Source: an uncultured Alistipes sp. (lineage in GTDB: Bacteria > Bacteroidota > Bacteroidia > Bacteroidales > Rikenellaceae). From it: a stretch of DNA of 62,693 bases. The stretch is taken from contig NZ_CASFQD010000041.1 in assembly GCF_949296715.1 (NCBI RefSeq), positions 1 to 62,693 of the forward strand, in the 5' to 3' direction. Numbering within the stretch: the stretch's first letter is position 1; each line of letters begins with the position of its first letter. The notes beneath the pieces were generated by a model. That model had not been told where the DNA came from. It did not search any database and saw nothing but the letters and a program-made list of their open reading frames with translations. The translations under genes and the position numbers were made by a program. Below are positions 15,593 to 22,707 of this stretch, in pieces.

Positions 15593-15789
15593 AAGTTTTA
15601 AGGTTCATTTAGGTTAGTAGTTTTAGGTTGGTTGAGGAAATCGGCAGGTTGCAGCGGAGTTTGCCGCTGCTAAGACTCGGGACGGTGCTCGTCCGCTGAG
15701 TCGAATACCTCCGATTGAACCTCTTTTCGAAGGGGGTGGTTCCCCGTCGAAAGAAAAGGTCCAAGTCGTGATGACTCGGACCTTTTTTT
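15593..15789 (+). ncRNA. Candidate structured small RNA B (~195 nt)
   Basis: A good promoter precedes it and an intrinsic terminator ends it (AGGTCC 15757-15762 with GGACCT 15778-15783, inner AGTC/GACT, then seven T). In between, clear helices can be drawn: AATCGG 15639-15644 with CCGATT 15711-15716, flanked by AGGTT with AACCT; hairpin GCAGCGG/CCGCTGC at 15651-15670; hairpin GACTC/GAGTC with inner GACG/CGTC at 15674-15702; and hairpin TTTCGA/TCGAAA with GGGG/CCCC at 15725-15752. There is no coding potential. The several-armed fold argues against 6S RNA, which is one long rod. The 5' part is shared with RNA A. Identity unknown; a Bacteroidales-specific small RNA is likely. Confidence 0.75.
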
Positions 15790-15820
15790 GTCTCCGCCCG
15801 TGGCGGTTCGGCGGCCGGGA

Positions 15821-16555
15821 CTATCGGCGCAGCTCCTGCAGCTCCTCGTTCGAAAAGTGCACCTCGATGCTTCCCGCGGCGTAACAGCCGATCTCGTAGG
15901 GGTTGTACAGGAAGGTGATGCCGTCGGGTGTAACGAGGAAATTCTCCGTGACGGCGATGTAGTCCGGAAAGAGCCCGGCCGCGGAGAGCCCGGCATCGTC
16001 CGTCACCTGGTAGCGTTCGAGGAGCTTCGTCCGGATGCGTGCGTCGAGCGCCTGCAGCTGCTCCGTCGTGAAGAGGTCCGCCGTGCAGAGTTCGTAGCCG
16101 TCGCGCAGCGAATAGTTGTGGTATTCCGTGTCGTAGGAGCCGTGTGCGCCGCCCAGGTAGCTCGACCGCACGATGACGTAGGTAACGAGCGTGTCGACCA
16201 CGGCGCCCCGGGATTCGACCGATATCTCGCACGCGCGGGCGGCGGGAAGGTCGGGCAGGCAGTTCGCCGCGATCTCGTGCAGGGCGCTGTCGGCCGCCTC
16301 GGCGGGCGTACCGGAGAACGCCTCCAGTTCGAAGAAATAGCCGATGTTGGCCCGTTCGACGGTCTGCAGGGCTTCGGCTTTGGCGGCGTTGCGGATCGAG
16401 GCGAAGCGGTATTCCACGCGGCATGCGGCCGTGCCGTGCTGCAGGAGCGTGTCGATGCACGTCTCTCCGAAGTCGGGTTGTACGGGGCGTTTCGAGCAGC
16501 CGGCGGTTGCGGCGGCAAGGGTTGCGAGCAGGATGATGCGGATGCCTGTTTTCAT
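15821..16555 (-). CDS. Lipoprotein with DUF4163/DUF3298 (RsiV-like) fold
   Basis: The product is 244 residues. A lipoprotein signal ends AATAGC (Cys20). The body matches the DUF4163-DUF3298 pair: a first half ending near VVDTLVTYVIVRSSYLGGAHGS, in which GGAHG is the hallmark, then SLRDGYELCTADLFT, and a C-terminal strand region NFLVTPDGITFLYNPYEIG and GSIEVHFSNEELQELR. Proteins of this type include the sensor domain of the lysozyme-binding anti-sigma factor RsiV and PdaC deacetylase accessory domains; in Bacteroidota most are free lipoproteins of unknown role. It converges on RNA B and ends 32 bases from that RNA's terminator. Confidence 0.75.
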   Translation of the reverse strand: MKTGIRIILLATLAAATAGCSKRPVQPDFGETCIDTLLQHGTAACRVEYRFASIRNAAKAEALQTVERANIGYFFELEAFSGTPAEAADSALHEIAANCLPDLPAARACEISVESRGAVVDTLVTYVIVRSSYLGGAHGSYDTEYHNYSLRDGYELCTADLFTTEQLQALDARIRTKLLERYQVTDDAGLSAAGLFPDYIAVTENFLVTPDGITFLYNPYEIGCYAAGSIEVHFSNEELQELRR

Positions 16556-16646
16556 GGTGACAGCGTGTTTTGTCCGTCGTAAAGATAGGCAAAAAGCCCC
16601 TGCAGCGACAAAAAATGAAAAAAAAATTGCAGTTTTTGTCAGAAAA

Positions 16647-16678
16647 TTTTGGAGTTTTGAAAGAAGGCGCTATCTTTG
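16647..16678 (+). promoter_or_regulatory. Promoter of tRNA-Glu(CUC)
   Basis: TTTTG (16647-16651), 19 bases, TATCTTTG (16671-16678), 20 bases ahead of the tRNA. Confidence 0.8.
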
Positions 16679-16698
16679 CACCACGAAAAAACCAAAAC

Positions 16699-16770
16699 GG
16701 TGGATTCATCTAAGGGTTAGGATACATGCCTCTCACGCATGACATAGGGGTTCGAATCCCCTATCCACTA
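16699..16770 (+). tRNA. tRNA-Glu(CUC)
   Basis: Acceptor GGTGGAT pairs with ATCCACT (one G-U). The D stem is ATCT/GGAT, the anticodon stem CATGC/GCATG encloses loop CTCTCAC, giving anticodon CTC. The T arm is AGGGG-TTCGAAT-CCCCT. The discriminator is A and CCA is not encoded. Confidence 0.96.
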
Positions 16771-16775
16771 CAAGA

Positions 16776-16803
16776 AAACGACTGCTTCGGCAGTCGTTTT
16801 TTT
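16776..16803 (+). terminator. Terminator of tRNA-Glu(CUC)
   Basis: AAAACGACTGC, a TTCG tetraloop, GCAGTCGTTTT and further T residues directly after the tRNA. Confidence 0.9.
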
Positions 16804-16982
16804 GTTTTCTCTCTCTGTGCGGGCCTGCCTCCCTTTCGCAGCATGCCGCACATCCGGTCCGAAAGATATTGCCCGGAGTGTTCGCAACCCCTTTTTCTGC
16901 GTTTTCTGCCGGTTTTTCCAAAAAGGTTCGTGATGAAAAATCGGGAGTTGGTGATTGTCCTGTCCCGGATTCGTTGAATTAA

Positions 16983-17014
16983 TTTGCCGCCCTTGCTTCC
17001 GGGCGCTATTTTTG
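16983..17014 (+). promoter_or_regulatory. Promoter of the 660-residue lipoprotein gene
   Basis: TTTG (16983-16986), 20 bases, TATTTTTG (17007-17014), 43 bases before the start codon. Confidence 0.75.
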
Positions 17015-17056
17015 CACGGTAAACGGTAACATGAATGTTTCAATAATAGGTTTACT

Positions 17057-19039
17057 ATGAGAAAAATATTGACTATGGCGGCAATGCTTGCCGCTGCGAC
17101 CGGTATTTTTGCCGGCTGTAACAAGAGTGACGACGGGGCCGGGAAGCCCGGCGTCCCGACGATCGAGCTCGCCGGTGCGAGCATCGACCAGCCCCAGGAG
17201 ATGGTGCAGGACATGACCGTGCAGGTCAACGTGACGGCTCCGGGCAAGATCGAGGAGCTGACGATCTCGATCGACTCGCCCTTCCTGACGGACGAGATGC
17301 TGGCGATGGTGGGTCTCTCCAGAAGTTTCAGCCTGGCCAATCCGGCATCGGCCGATGTCGCCGAGGGCCTTGCCTCGCTGGGACTGCCCGTAGGGGACGC
17401 AGTGCTCGGTCAGACGGCGCTGTCGATCGACATTTCGCGTTTCGTGCCCCTTATCATGGTCTATGACCAGACATCGGACCACAAGTTCGGCGTGACGGTG
17501 ACCGACCGTGCCGGGCAGAGCGTGACCAAGACGCTGACGCTTCACCTGACCGAAAGCGCCAAGGCTGCGCCCGTGATTACGCTCGTCGACGGCGATATCG
17601 ACGCCGTACAGGAGATCGAGGAGACGATGTCCGTGGTGGTGTCGGTCGTGGCGCAGGCCAAGATCGCCGGTTTCACGGTGCAGATCGACTCGCCGGCACT
17701 GTCGCCCGTGATTCTCGGCGCCATCGGCCTTTCGGAGACGCTCGATCTGGTGAATCCCGGTTCGACGGCCGAGACGCTTCAGAGCCTCGGCTTCCCCGTC
17801 GGGGACCAGGTGCAGGGCCAGGGCTCGGTATCGTTCGACATCTCGGCCCTTGTGCCCATGATCGCGATGATCTATAACGAGGATTCGGACCACAAGTTCG
17901 TGCTCACGGTGACCGACACCAAGGAGCAGACCACGTCCAAGACCCTTACCTTCCATCTGACGGCCAAGCCGACGCTCGCCTATAACGACGACGCCGACCT
18001 GTGGGCCAATACGGCGACGGTGACGGCCGAGCACCTGCCCGACGGCGCGACGGTGCAGTACCGCGTGAAGGATGCCGCCGAGTGGCAGAATGCGGAGCAC
18101 GTCGAGGGTGACGTCTATCGTCTTGCCCCCGTCTGGAACGCCTCGACGAACGAGGCCGGGCTGAATACCTACACCATTGCGGAGGGTACGGGCGTCTTCG
18201 CTGCCTCGGACTACGAGGTGCGCGTGGCCAAGGACGGAGCTGCGCTCGTTGCTGCGGAGTTCAAGACCGCCGATGGCGACGCGGTTCCCAACGGCGACAT
18301 GTCGGGCTGGTCGAAGAAGCAGATGACCACCGACAATGTGACCTTCTACCCGATCACCTATCCCAATGCCGAGGGTGACAACTTCTGGGACAGCGGCAAC
18401 AACATGTTCCTCGAGCAGTACGAAGAGTCGGGTGAGCCCAAGATCTACACGCCGCTCTGCTACGAGGAGGAGGGCGCTGCCGTGCTCATGCCCCGTCTGG
18501 TGCTGGGTGCGATCTTTGCCCCGGGCAACATGTATACGGGACAGTTCGTTTACGAAGGCTTCAGCGGCACGGCCTGCTTCGGCCAGCCCTACGAGTGGAC
18601 GGCGCGTCCGCGGGCGCTGAAGGTGCGCTGCAAGGCGACCGTCGGCACGATCGACAAGGTCGGTTCCTTCGATCCCGACGGTGCGTCGTACAAGGATCAG
18701 CAGGACCGTTCGTACATCTTCGTGGCGGTGGTCGACTGGACGGCACAGCATGGCGTCAGCTCGGGTATGACGGCCCCGACGGGCATGTGGAATCCTGCCG
18801 AGACCTCGTCCGTCGACGAGGGTGCGATCCTCGGCTACGGCCAGCAGGTCATCAGCGAGAGCACGGGCGACTGGGTCGAGTACGTCATCCCGGTGTTGTG
18901 GTATGACAAGGAGGCGGCCAACCCCTCGTCGTCAACCTGCTCGCTCGTCATCTCGTGCGCCACGAGCATGCGCGGCGACTACCTGACGGGCAGCTCGCAG
19001 AACGAGATGCGTGTCGACGACTTCGAGTGGGTCTATTAA
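17057..19039 (+). CDS. Lipoprotein with two internal repeats and a PCMD-like C-terminal domain
   Basis: The product is 660 residues. The signal peptide ends with a lipobox (IFAGC, Cys21) followed by acidic residues NKSDD, which fits surface-exposed lipoproteins of Bacteroidota. Residues ~35-165 and ~173-305 are a duplication: both begin with a strand and a 'I-D-x-x-Q-E' turn, contain 'SIDSPFL/QIDSPAL', a 'LGLPVGD/LGFPVGD' segment and end 'SDHKFGVTVTD/SDHKFVLTVTD'. The last ~260 residues (from VPNGDMSGW) resemble the putative carbohydrate metabolism domain family, including the C-terminal 'RVDDFEWVY'. Its partner glycan is unknown. Stand-alone gene with its own promoter and terminator-like hairpin. 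Confidence 0.72.
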   Translation: MRKILTMAAMLAAATGIFAGCNKSDDGAGKPGVPTIELAGASIDQPQEMVQDMTVQVNVTAPGKIEELTISIDSPFLTDEMLAMVGLSRSFSLANPASADVAEGLASLGLPVGDAVLGQTALSIDISRFVPLIMVYDQTSDHKFGVTVTDRAGQSVTKTLTLHLTESAKAAPVITLVDGDIDAVQEIEETMSVVVSVVAQAKIAGFTVQIDSPALSPVILGAIGLSETLDLVNPGSTAETLQSLGFPVGDQVQGQGSVSFDISALVPMIAMIYNEDSDHKFVLTVTDTKEQTTSKTLTFHLTAKPTLAYNDDADLWANTATVTAEHLPDGATVQYRVKDAAEWQNAEHVEGDVYRLAPVWNASTNEAGLNTYTIAEGTGVFAASDYEVRVAKDGAALVAAEFKTADGDAVPNGDMSGWSKKQMTTDNVTFYPITYPNAEGDNFWDSGNNMFLEQYEESGEPKIYTPLCYEEEGAAVLMPRLVLGAIFAPGNMYTGQFVYEGFSGTACFGQPYEWTARPRALKVRCKATVGTIDKVGSFDPDGASYKDQQDRSYIFVAVVDWTAQHGVSSGMTAPTGMWNPAETSSVDEGAILGYGQQVISESTGDWVEYVIPVLWYDKEAANPSSSTCSLVISCATSMRGDYLTGSSQNEMRVDDFEWVY

Positions 19040-19110
19040 AATTACGGAAGGGCATCCCGAAGCCGGGCCGGTGGTCCCGGTGCCGGGATTGCCCGTTCCG
19101 GTCACAAAGC

Positions 19111-19138
19111 GACGGCCGCTCCTTTCGGGGCGGCCGTC
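19111..19138. terminator. Hairpin between convergent genes
   Basis: GACGGCCGCTCC pairs with GGGGCGGCCGTC around TTTC (one mismatch). It sits between the lipoprotein gene and hpf, which end toward each other, and may serve both. Confidence 0.55.
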
Positions 19139-19167
19139 GTCGTGTTTGTCAACCGTGTCGGGCAGGG

Positions 19168-19464
19168 TTACTTGTCGAATTTGCCCTTGAACCTGTCCAG
19201 CTGGCGTTTCAGGGCGTCGATGGCTTCGTCGACCGACTCCTCGAAGGCCTTGGACTGGTGGCAGGCCACCAGGTCCTCGCCCGGCATGTGGAGGGTGATC
19301 GTGGCTATCTTGTTTCCTTTTTCGTGGTCTTTATCGAGTTTGAGGATGACCTCGGCGCCCGTGGAACGCTCGGCAAAGCGGTCCAGTTTCGCCATCTTGG
19401 CCTCTACGAATTCGACCAGCCGCTTGTCGGCGTCGAATTTCACGGATTGAATCTGTACGTTCAT
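19168..19464 (-). CDS. hpf: Ribosome hibernation-promoting factor, short HPF/RaiA type
   Basis: The product is 98 residues, the length of the short form with only the S30AE/sigma-54-modulation domain. It starts MNVQIQSVKFDADKRLVEFVE and contains the beta-strand KIATITLHMPGEDLVA and the helix ESVDEAIDALKRQLDRFK. These proteins bind the 30S subunit at the decoding site in slow growth and stop translation. The longer frame upstream runs through the recombinase gene and is not used. It lies 23 bases after the recombinase stop, so the two are probably co-transcribed, an arrangement I recall as common in Bacteroidales. Confidence 0.92.
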   Translation of the reverse strand: MNVQIQSVKFDADKRLVEFVEAKMAKLDRFAERSTGAEVILKLDKDHEKGNKIATITLHMPGEDLVACHQSKAFEESVDEAIDALKRQLDRFKGKFDK

Positions 19465-19487
19465 AGCTTTACGTTTTATAAAGTTAT

Positions 19488-20393
19488 CTACTTCCCTCCC
19501 TTTTCGCGGGGATGGGCTTTCCGGTATGTCTCCCGGAGGCGGGCGATGCTGTTGTGCGTATAGACCTGTGTGGCCTTGAGCGAGGAGTGTCCCATGAGCT
19601 CCTGAATCTCGCGCATGTCGGCGCCTCCGTTCATCAGGTGTGTGGCAAAGGTGTGTCGCAGCACGTGGGGGCTCTTTTTGCCCTGTACCCCGGCGTCGCG
19701 CAACTCCCGCCGCACCGTGCGGTAGACGCTGCTTCGGGATACGCGTGTGCCTTTCAACGTTAAAAATAGTGCTTTTTCCGAAGAATTGCAAATATTTTGC
19801 CTTTCAATTAGGCGGAGGTAATGCAAAATCTTTTCGCGCACGAACTCCAGTACGGGGACCTGCCGCTGCTTGCCGCCCTTGCCGCGGATGCGCAGCGACG
19901 TGTGGTCGGCCGAGAAGTCGTCGCGGTCGATGCCCACAAGCTCCGCAAGGCGCAGCCCGCAGGTGTAGAAGAGCAGGATGATGAGCGTGTCGCGCTCGGT
20001 GACGAACTCCTCGGATTCGGTCCCGCATTCGCGGACGATGCCGCCCATGCGGCTCTCGGAGACGAATGCCGGAAGGCGCTGCGGGCTCTTGAGTGAACGG
20101 ATTGGCCGCATGATGTCGTGCTCGACGGCCCCCGTGCGGAGCAGCCAGCGGAAGAACGAGCGCAGCGACGACACTTCGCGGTTCATCGACGCGGCACCGA
20201 TGGCGGCCGTGTCGGTGCGGTAGAGAATCCAGTCGCGCACCTGTTCGGTGGTAATCTCCTTCACGTCGGCCCGGTCGGGGTCCTCGTAGCCCAGCCAGCG
20301 GAGGAATCCCGCGATGTCGCGCCGGTAGTTGCGCACCGTCAGCGGCGAATAGCGCCGTTCGGCTTCGAGGTAGCGTATGAAATCCGTCAGCAT
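19488..20393 (-). CDS. xerC: Tyrosine recombinase, XerC/XerD type
   Basis: The product is 301 residues, the normal Xer length. The N-terminal SAM-like DNA-binding domain is at ~1-90 (DFIRYLEAERRYSPLTVRNY). The catalytic set is complete: Arg in CGLRLAELV, Lys in RIRGKGGKQR, HxxR in SPHVLRHTFATHL, and His and Tyr in LMGHSSLKATQVYTH. Xer enzymes resolve chromosome dimers at dif; xerC versus xerD cannot be told apart here. It is a housekeeping gene by context (with hpf), not a phage or element integrase. The start MLTDFIRYLE at 20393 is chosen; the longer frame covers the promoter. Confidence 0.9.
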   Translation of the reverse strand: MLTDFIRYLEAERRYSPLTVRNYRRDIAGFLRWLGYEDPDRADVKEITTEQVRDWILYRTDTAAIGAASMNREVSSLRSFFRWLLRTGAVEHDIMRPIRSLKSPQRLPAFVSESRMGGIVRECGTESEEFVTERDTLIILLFYTCGLRLAELVGIDRDDFSADHTSLRIRGKGGKQRQVPVLEFVREKILHYLRLIERQNICNSSEKALFLTLKGTRVSRSSVYRTVRRELRDAGVQGKKSPHVLRHTFATHLMNGGADMREIQELMGHSSLKATQVYTHNSIARLRETYRKAHPREKGGK

Positions 20394-20397
20394 ACCG

Positions 20398-20405
20398 CAA
20401 AGATA
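20398..20405 (-). promoter_or_regulatory. Promoter -7 element of xerC-hpf
   Basis: TATCTTTG on the reverse strand only five bases before the start codon of xerC, implying an almost leaderless transcript or a start slightly further downstream. The -33 region is poor. Confidence 0.4.
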
Positions 20406-20418
20406 ACCGAAAAAACGG

Positions 20419-20426
20419 TACCTTTG
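20419..20426 (+). promoter_or_regulatory. Promoter -7 element of the second flavin reductase
   Basis: TACCTTTG, 54 bases before the start codon at 20480. It lies back to back with the xerC element; no good -33 match. Confidence 0.45.
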
Positions 20427-20479
20427 TACGAAAAACGGCGCTGCGGGGCACTGCGGCGTCCGAAAAACGGAAACCGACC

Positions 20480-21154
20480 ATGAAAGAGATCTGGAAACCC
20501 GGCACGGTGCTCTATCCGCTGCCGGCCGTGCTGGTGAGCTGCGGCGCAACGCCCGGGGAGTACAACCTGCTGACCGTGGCGTGGACCGGTACGGTCTGCA
20601 CCGATCCGCCGATGTGCTACGTTTCGATCCGGCCCGAGCGCCACTCCTATGAGATCATCCGCCGCACGGGCGAATTTGTCATCAACCTGACGACCGAGCG
20701 GCTGGCGCGCGCCACCGACTGGTGCGGCGTCCGCTCGGGACGCGACCACGACAAGTTCCGCGAGGCGGGCCTGACGCCCCTGCCTGCGGCGAAGGTCGCC
20801 GCGCCGCTGGTTGACGAGGCCCCGGTCAATATCGAATGCCGCGTGCGGCAGGTCCTGCCGCTGGGGTCGCACGACATGTTCCTGGCCGAGGTGGTCAACG
20901 TGCAGGTCGATGCTGCCTACATCGATCCCGCGACGGGAAAGTTCTGTCTGGAGCGGGCCTGCCCGATCGTCTATTCGCACGGCGAGTATTATGCGCTGGG
21001 CCGGGCGCTGGGCCATTTCGGCTGGTCCGTGCGGCGCCGGCCCGAAACCCGCCGGACGGACGGGGCAAAGGCCTCCTCCGCACCGCGGAAAGACTCTGCG
21101 GCCCGACCCCTTGCCGTGCGGCCGCGCAGCCGGAGTACCGGCGGGAAAAAATAG
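20480..21154 (+). CDS. Flavin reductase-like protein with a basic C-terminal tail
   Basis: The product is 224 residues. The first ~180 match the flavin reductase-like FMN-binding fold: KPGTVLYPLPAVLVSCGA, NLLTVAWTGTVCTDPPMCYV, the ERHSYEIIRRTGEFVINLTT block and the FMN-contact GRDHDKFREAGL. The family usually ends around residue 185. Here ~45 further residues are rich in Arg, Lys, Ser and Pro (RRRPETRRTDGAK onwards), an unusual disordered basic tail. It is followed by a short repetitive GC-rich spacer. No operon partner. Confidence 0.85.
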   Translation: MKEIWKPGTVLYPLPAVLVSCGATPGEYNLLTVAWTGTVCTDPPMCYVSIRPERHSYEIIRRTGEFVINLTTERLARATDWCGVRSGRDHDKFREAGLTPLPAAKVAAPLVDEAPVNIECRVRQVLPLGSHDMFLAEVVNVQVDAAYIDPATGKFCLERACPIVYSHGEYYALGRALGHFGWSVRRRPETRRTDGAKASSAPRKDSAARPLAVRPRSRSTGGKK

Positions 21155-21184
21155 GGCGCATGTGCCGCCGGCCCTTGTCCGGGC

Positions 21185-21261
21185 GGCGGTTCTGAAGCGG
21201 TGCAGGATTGCGGCGACGGTTCCGGTATGGTGGATGCGGCGGGCGGTTCCGAAGCGGTGCG
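21185..21261. repeat. Imperfect direct repeat in a GC-rich spacer
   Basis: A 20-base word (GGCGGTTC-T/C-GAAGCGGTGC) occurs at 21185-21204 and again at 21242-21261. It lies between two convergent genes. Confidence 0.6.
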
Positions 21262-21332
21262 GCAGATTCGGGCGGCGGCTCCGGGCGATGGTTGCGGGCC
21301 GCCGTGTGCGGCGGCGGGTACCGGCGGCGGGG

Positions 21333-22511
21333 TCAGAACTTGCCGAGAATGACCTGCTGCCGGTATTCCGACGGGGTTACGCCCTTGAGCTGCTTGAAGG
21401 TGCGCGAGATGTTCTTGATGTCGGAGAATCCCAGCTCCGAAGCCGCCTCCGAGACGCTCATCCCCTCGCTCAACAGCTGGGTCATCTTTTCGATGCGGAC
21501 CTGGATGATGTAGTCGTAGATCGACGTGCCCATGCTCTTCTTGAAGCGCGACTCCAGCAGGCGGCGCGAGAGCGGCACGAGGGTGACCAGCTCGTCGACC
21601 GCGATCTTCTGGCTGATGTTTTCGTGGATGTATTTGAGTACCTCGGCGATGTGGGGGTCGTTGTTGGCGTAGATGTCCGTCGACTGGCGCGTCACGATGT
21701 GCGTGGGGTAGACCATGATGTCTTCGCGTTCGGCCTTCGGGTCGTGGAGGATGCGGTCGATCAGCCGGGCCACGTCGTAGCCGCCCTGCTCGATGTTCTG
21801 GTTGAGCGACGAGAGGTTCGGTGCCGAGAGCCGGCAGATCGTCTCGTCGTTGTCGACGCCCAGCACGGCGATGTCGTCCGGAATGCGGAATCCCGCGCCC
21901 TCGGCCTGGTGGCACGCCTCGGTGATGTGGTAGGCCTGGTTGTCGTCGCACGCCATGATCGCCACGGGCTTGGGCAGCGACTGCAGCCACGTGGTCAGCT
22001 GCATCGGGTCGTAGTGCCACAGGTCGGTCTGCGAGGTGTTGCGCAGCGCCGAGAAGGTGAATTCGGCATTGTCGGCGCGGCGGATCGTGTCGCGGAACCC
22101 CTGGTAGCGTTCGTCCGACCAGACGATCCCGCGCGTGCCGTAGAAGGCGAAGTGGCGGAATCCCTTTTTGAGGAAGTATTCCGCCCCCATCTCCCCGGCG
22201 CGGTAGTGGGGGCCCGTGATGTTGGGGATCGTCGTGAAGCGGGTCTTGAAATCCTGGGCGATGGCGATGATGCCGTTGCGGGCGAAGAGCTCGACACGGT
22301 CCGTCGAGTAGAACTGTCCGATGACGGCGTCGGCGCGCATCCGCCGCGCCCATTCGACGACGGCCTCGATGCCGAACTTGTCGCGGATCGACAGGGGCAG
22401 CCGGCAGAGGCTCCACGCCTGTCCGGTGTCGTGCGCGTAGCGGGCGATGCCCAGCAGCAGCCCCCGGGCGTAGGCTTCGGAAAAGTCCGTCAGGAAGATG
22501 ATACGTGCCAT
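21333..22511 (-). CDS. XylR-type sugar-sensing regulator with AraC DNA-binding domain
   Basis: The product is 392 residues. It has an N-terminal LacI/periplasmic-binding-like sensor (ARIIFLTDFSEAYARGLL, residues ~2-270), in which PDDIAVLGVDNDE is the typical GVDND signature, and a C-terminal AraC helix-turn-helix pair (~290-390, ending FSDIKNISRTFKQLKGVTPS). This is the layout of the xylose regulator XylR and relatives. It is divergent from the GH92-led operon, with 196 bases between the start codons that hold two palindromes, so it most likely controls that operon in response to a sugar, perhaps mannose or a derivative. The start MARIIFLTDF at 22511 is chosen over an upstream frame without signal or fold. 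Confidence 0.88.
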   Translation of the reverse strand: MARIIFLTDFSEAYARGLLLGIARYAHDTGQAWSLCRLPLSIRDKFGIEAVVEWARRMRADAVIGQFYSTDRVELFARNGIIAIAQDFKTRFTTIPNITGPHYRAGEMGAEYFLKKGFRHFAFYGTRGIVWSDERYQGFRDTIRRADNAEFTFSALRNTSQTDLWHYDPMQLTTWLQSLPKPVAIMACDDNQAYHITEACHQAEGAGFRIPDDIAVLGVDNDETICRLSAPNLSSLNQNIEQGGYDVARLIDRILHDPKAEREDIMVYPTHIVTRQSTDIYANNDPHIAEVLKYIHENISQKIAVDELVTLVPLSRRLLESRFKKSMGTSIYDYIIQVRIEKMTQLLSEGMSVSEAASELGFSDIKNISRTFKQLKGVTPSEYRQQVILGKF

Positions 22512-22646
22512 GCCGATACGCTTTTTTCGGTATAAAGATAGCTTTTTTTGCCAAAACATCGCCGGGCGGAGTCTCTTTTTTTCTCCCGTGCGGGGCGGCG
22601 GGAGATGTAATCTGTGCGCAAAGTGAGGATGCAAAAGCGCAAATCA

Positions 22647-22660
22647 CCGCCATTTGGCGG
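22647..22660. promoter_or_regulatory. Palindrome CCGCCA-TT-TGGCGG between XylR and GH92 genes
   Basis: Perfect 6-bp arms around TT, just upstream of the GH92 promoter -7 element. Candidate operator for the XylR-type protein. Confidence 0.5.
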
Positions 22661-22670
22661 CGCTTCTTTC

Positions 22671-22684
22671 GTATATTTGTATAC
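22671..22684 (+). promoter_or_regulatory. GH92 operon promoter -7 element inside a palindrome
   Basis: TATATTTG (22672-22679) is a -7 match lying in GTATA-TTTG-TATAC, a perfect palindrome. TTTG at 22653-22656 is closer (15 bases) than the usual spacing. A regulator bound here would cover the promoter. Confidence 0.5.
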
Positions 22685-22707
22685 CTGAAACTTTAACCTG
22701 AACGAAC

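Noticed and set aside
15027..15601. Small protein genes between the two RNAs
   Set aside because: Frames on both strands give repetitive Pro/Arg/Ser-rich peptides without start context or family features.
15593..15789. RNase P RNA, because GAGGAAA occurs near the start of RNA B
   Set aside because: The rest of the conserved region after GAGGAAA and all other RNase P core blocks are missing, and the RNA is far too short.
15593..15789. 6S RNA
   Set aside because: No single long rod with a central bubble can be drawn; the helices form separate hairpins.
19488..20393. Tyrosine recombinase as part of a mobile element
   Set aside because: Normal Xer length, full catalytic set, and operon with hpf; no att sites or element genes nearby.
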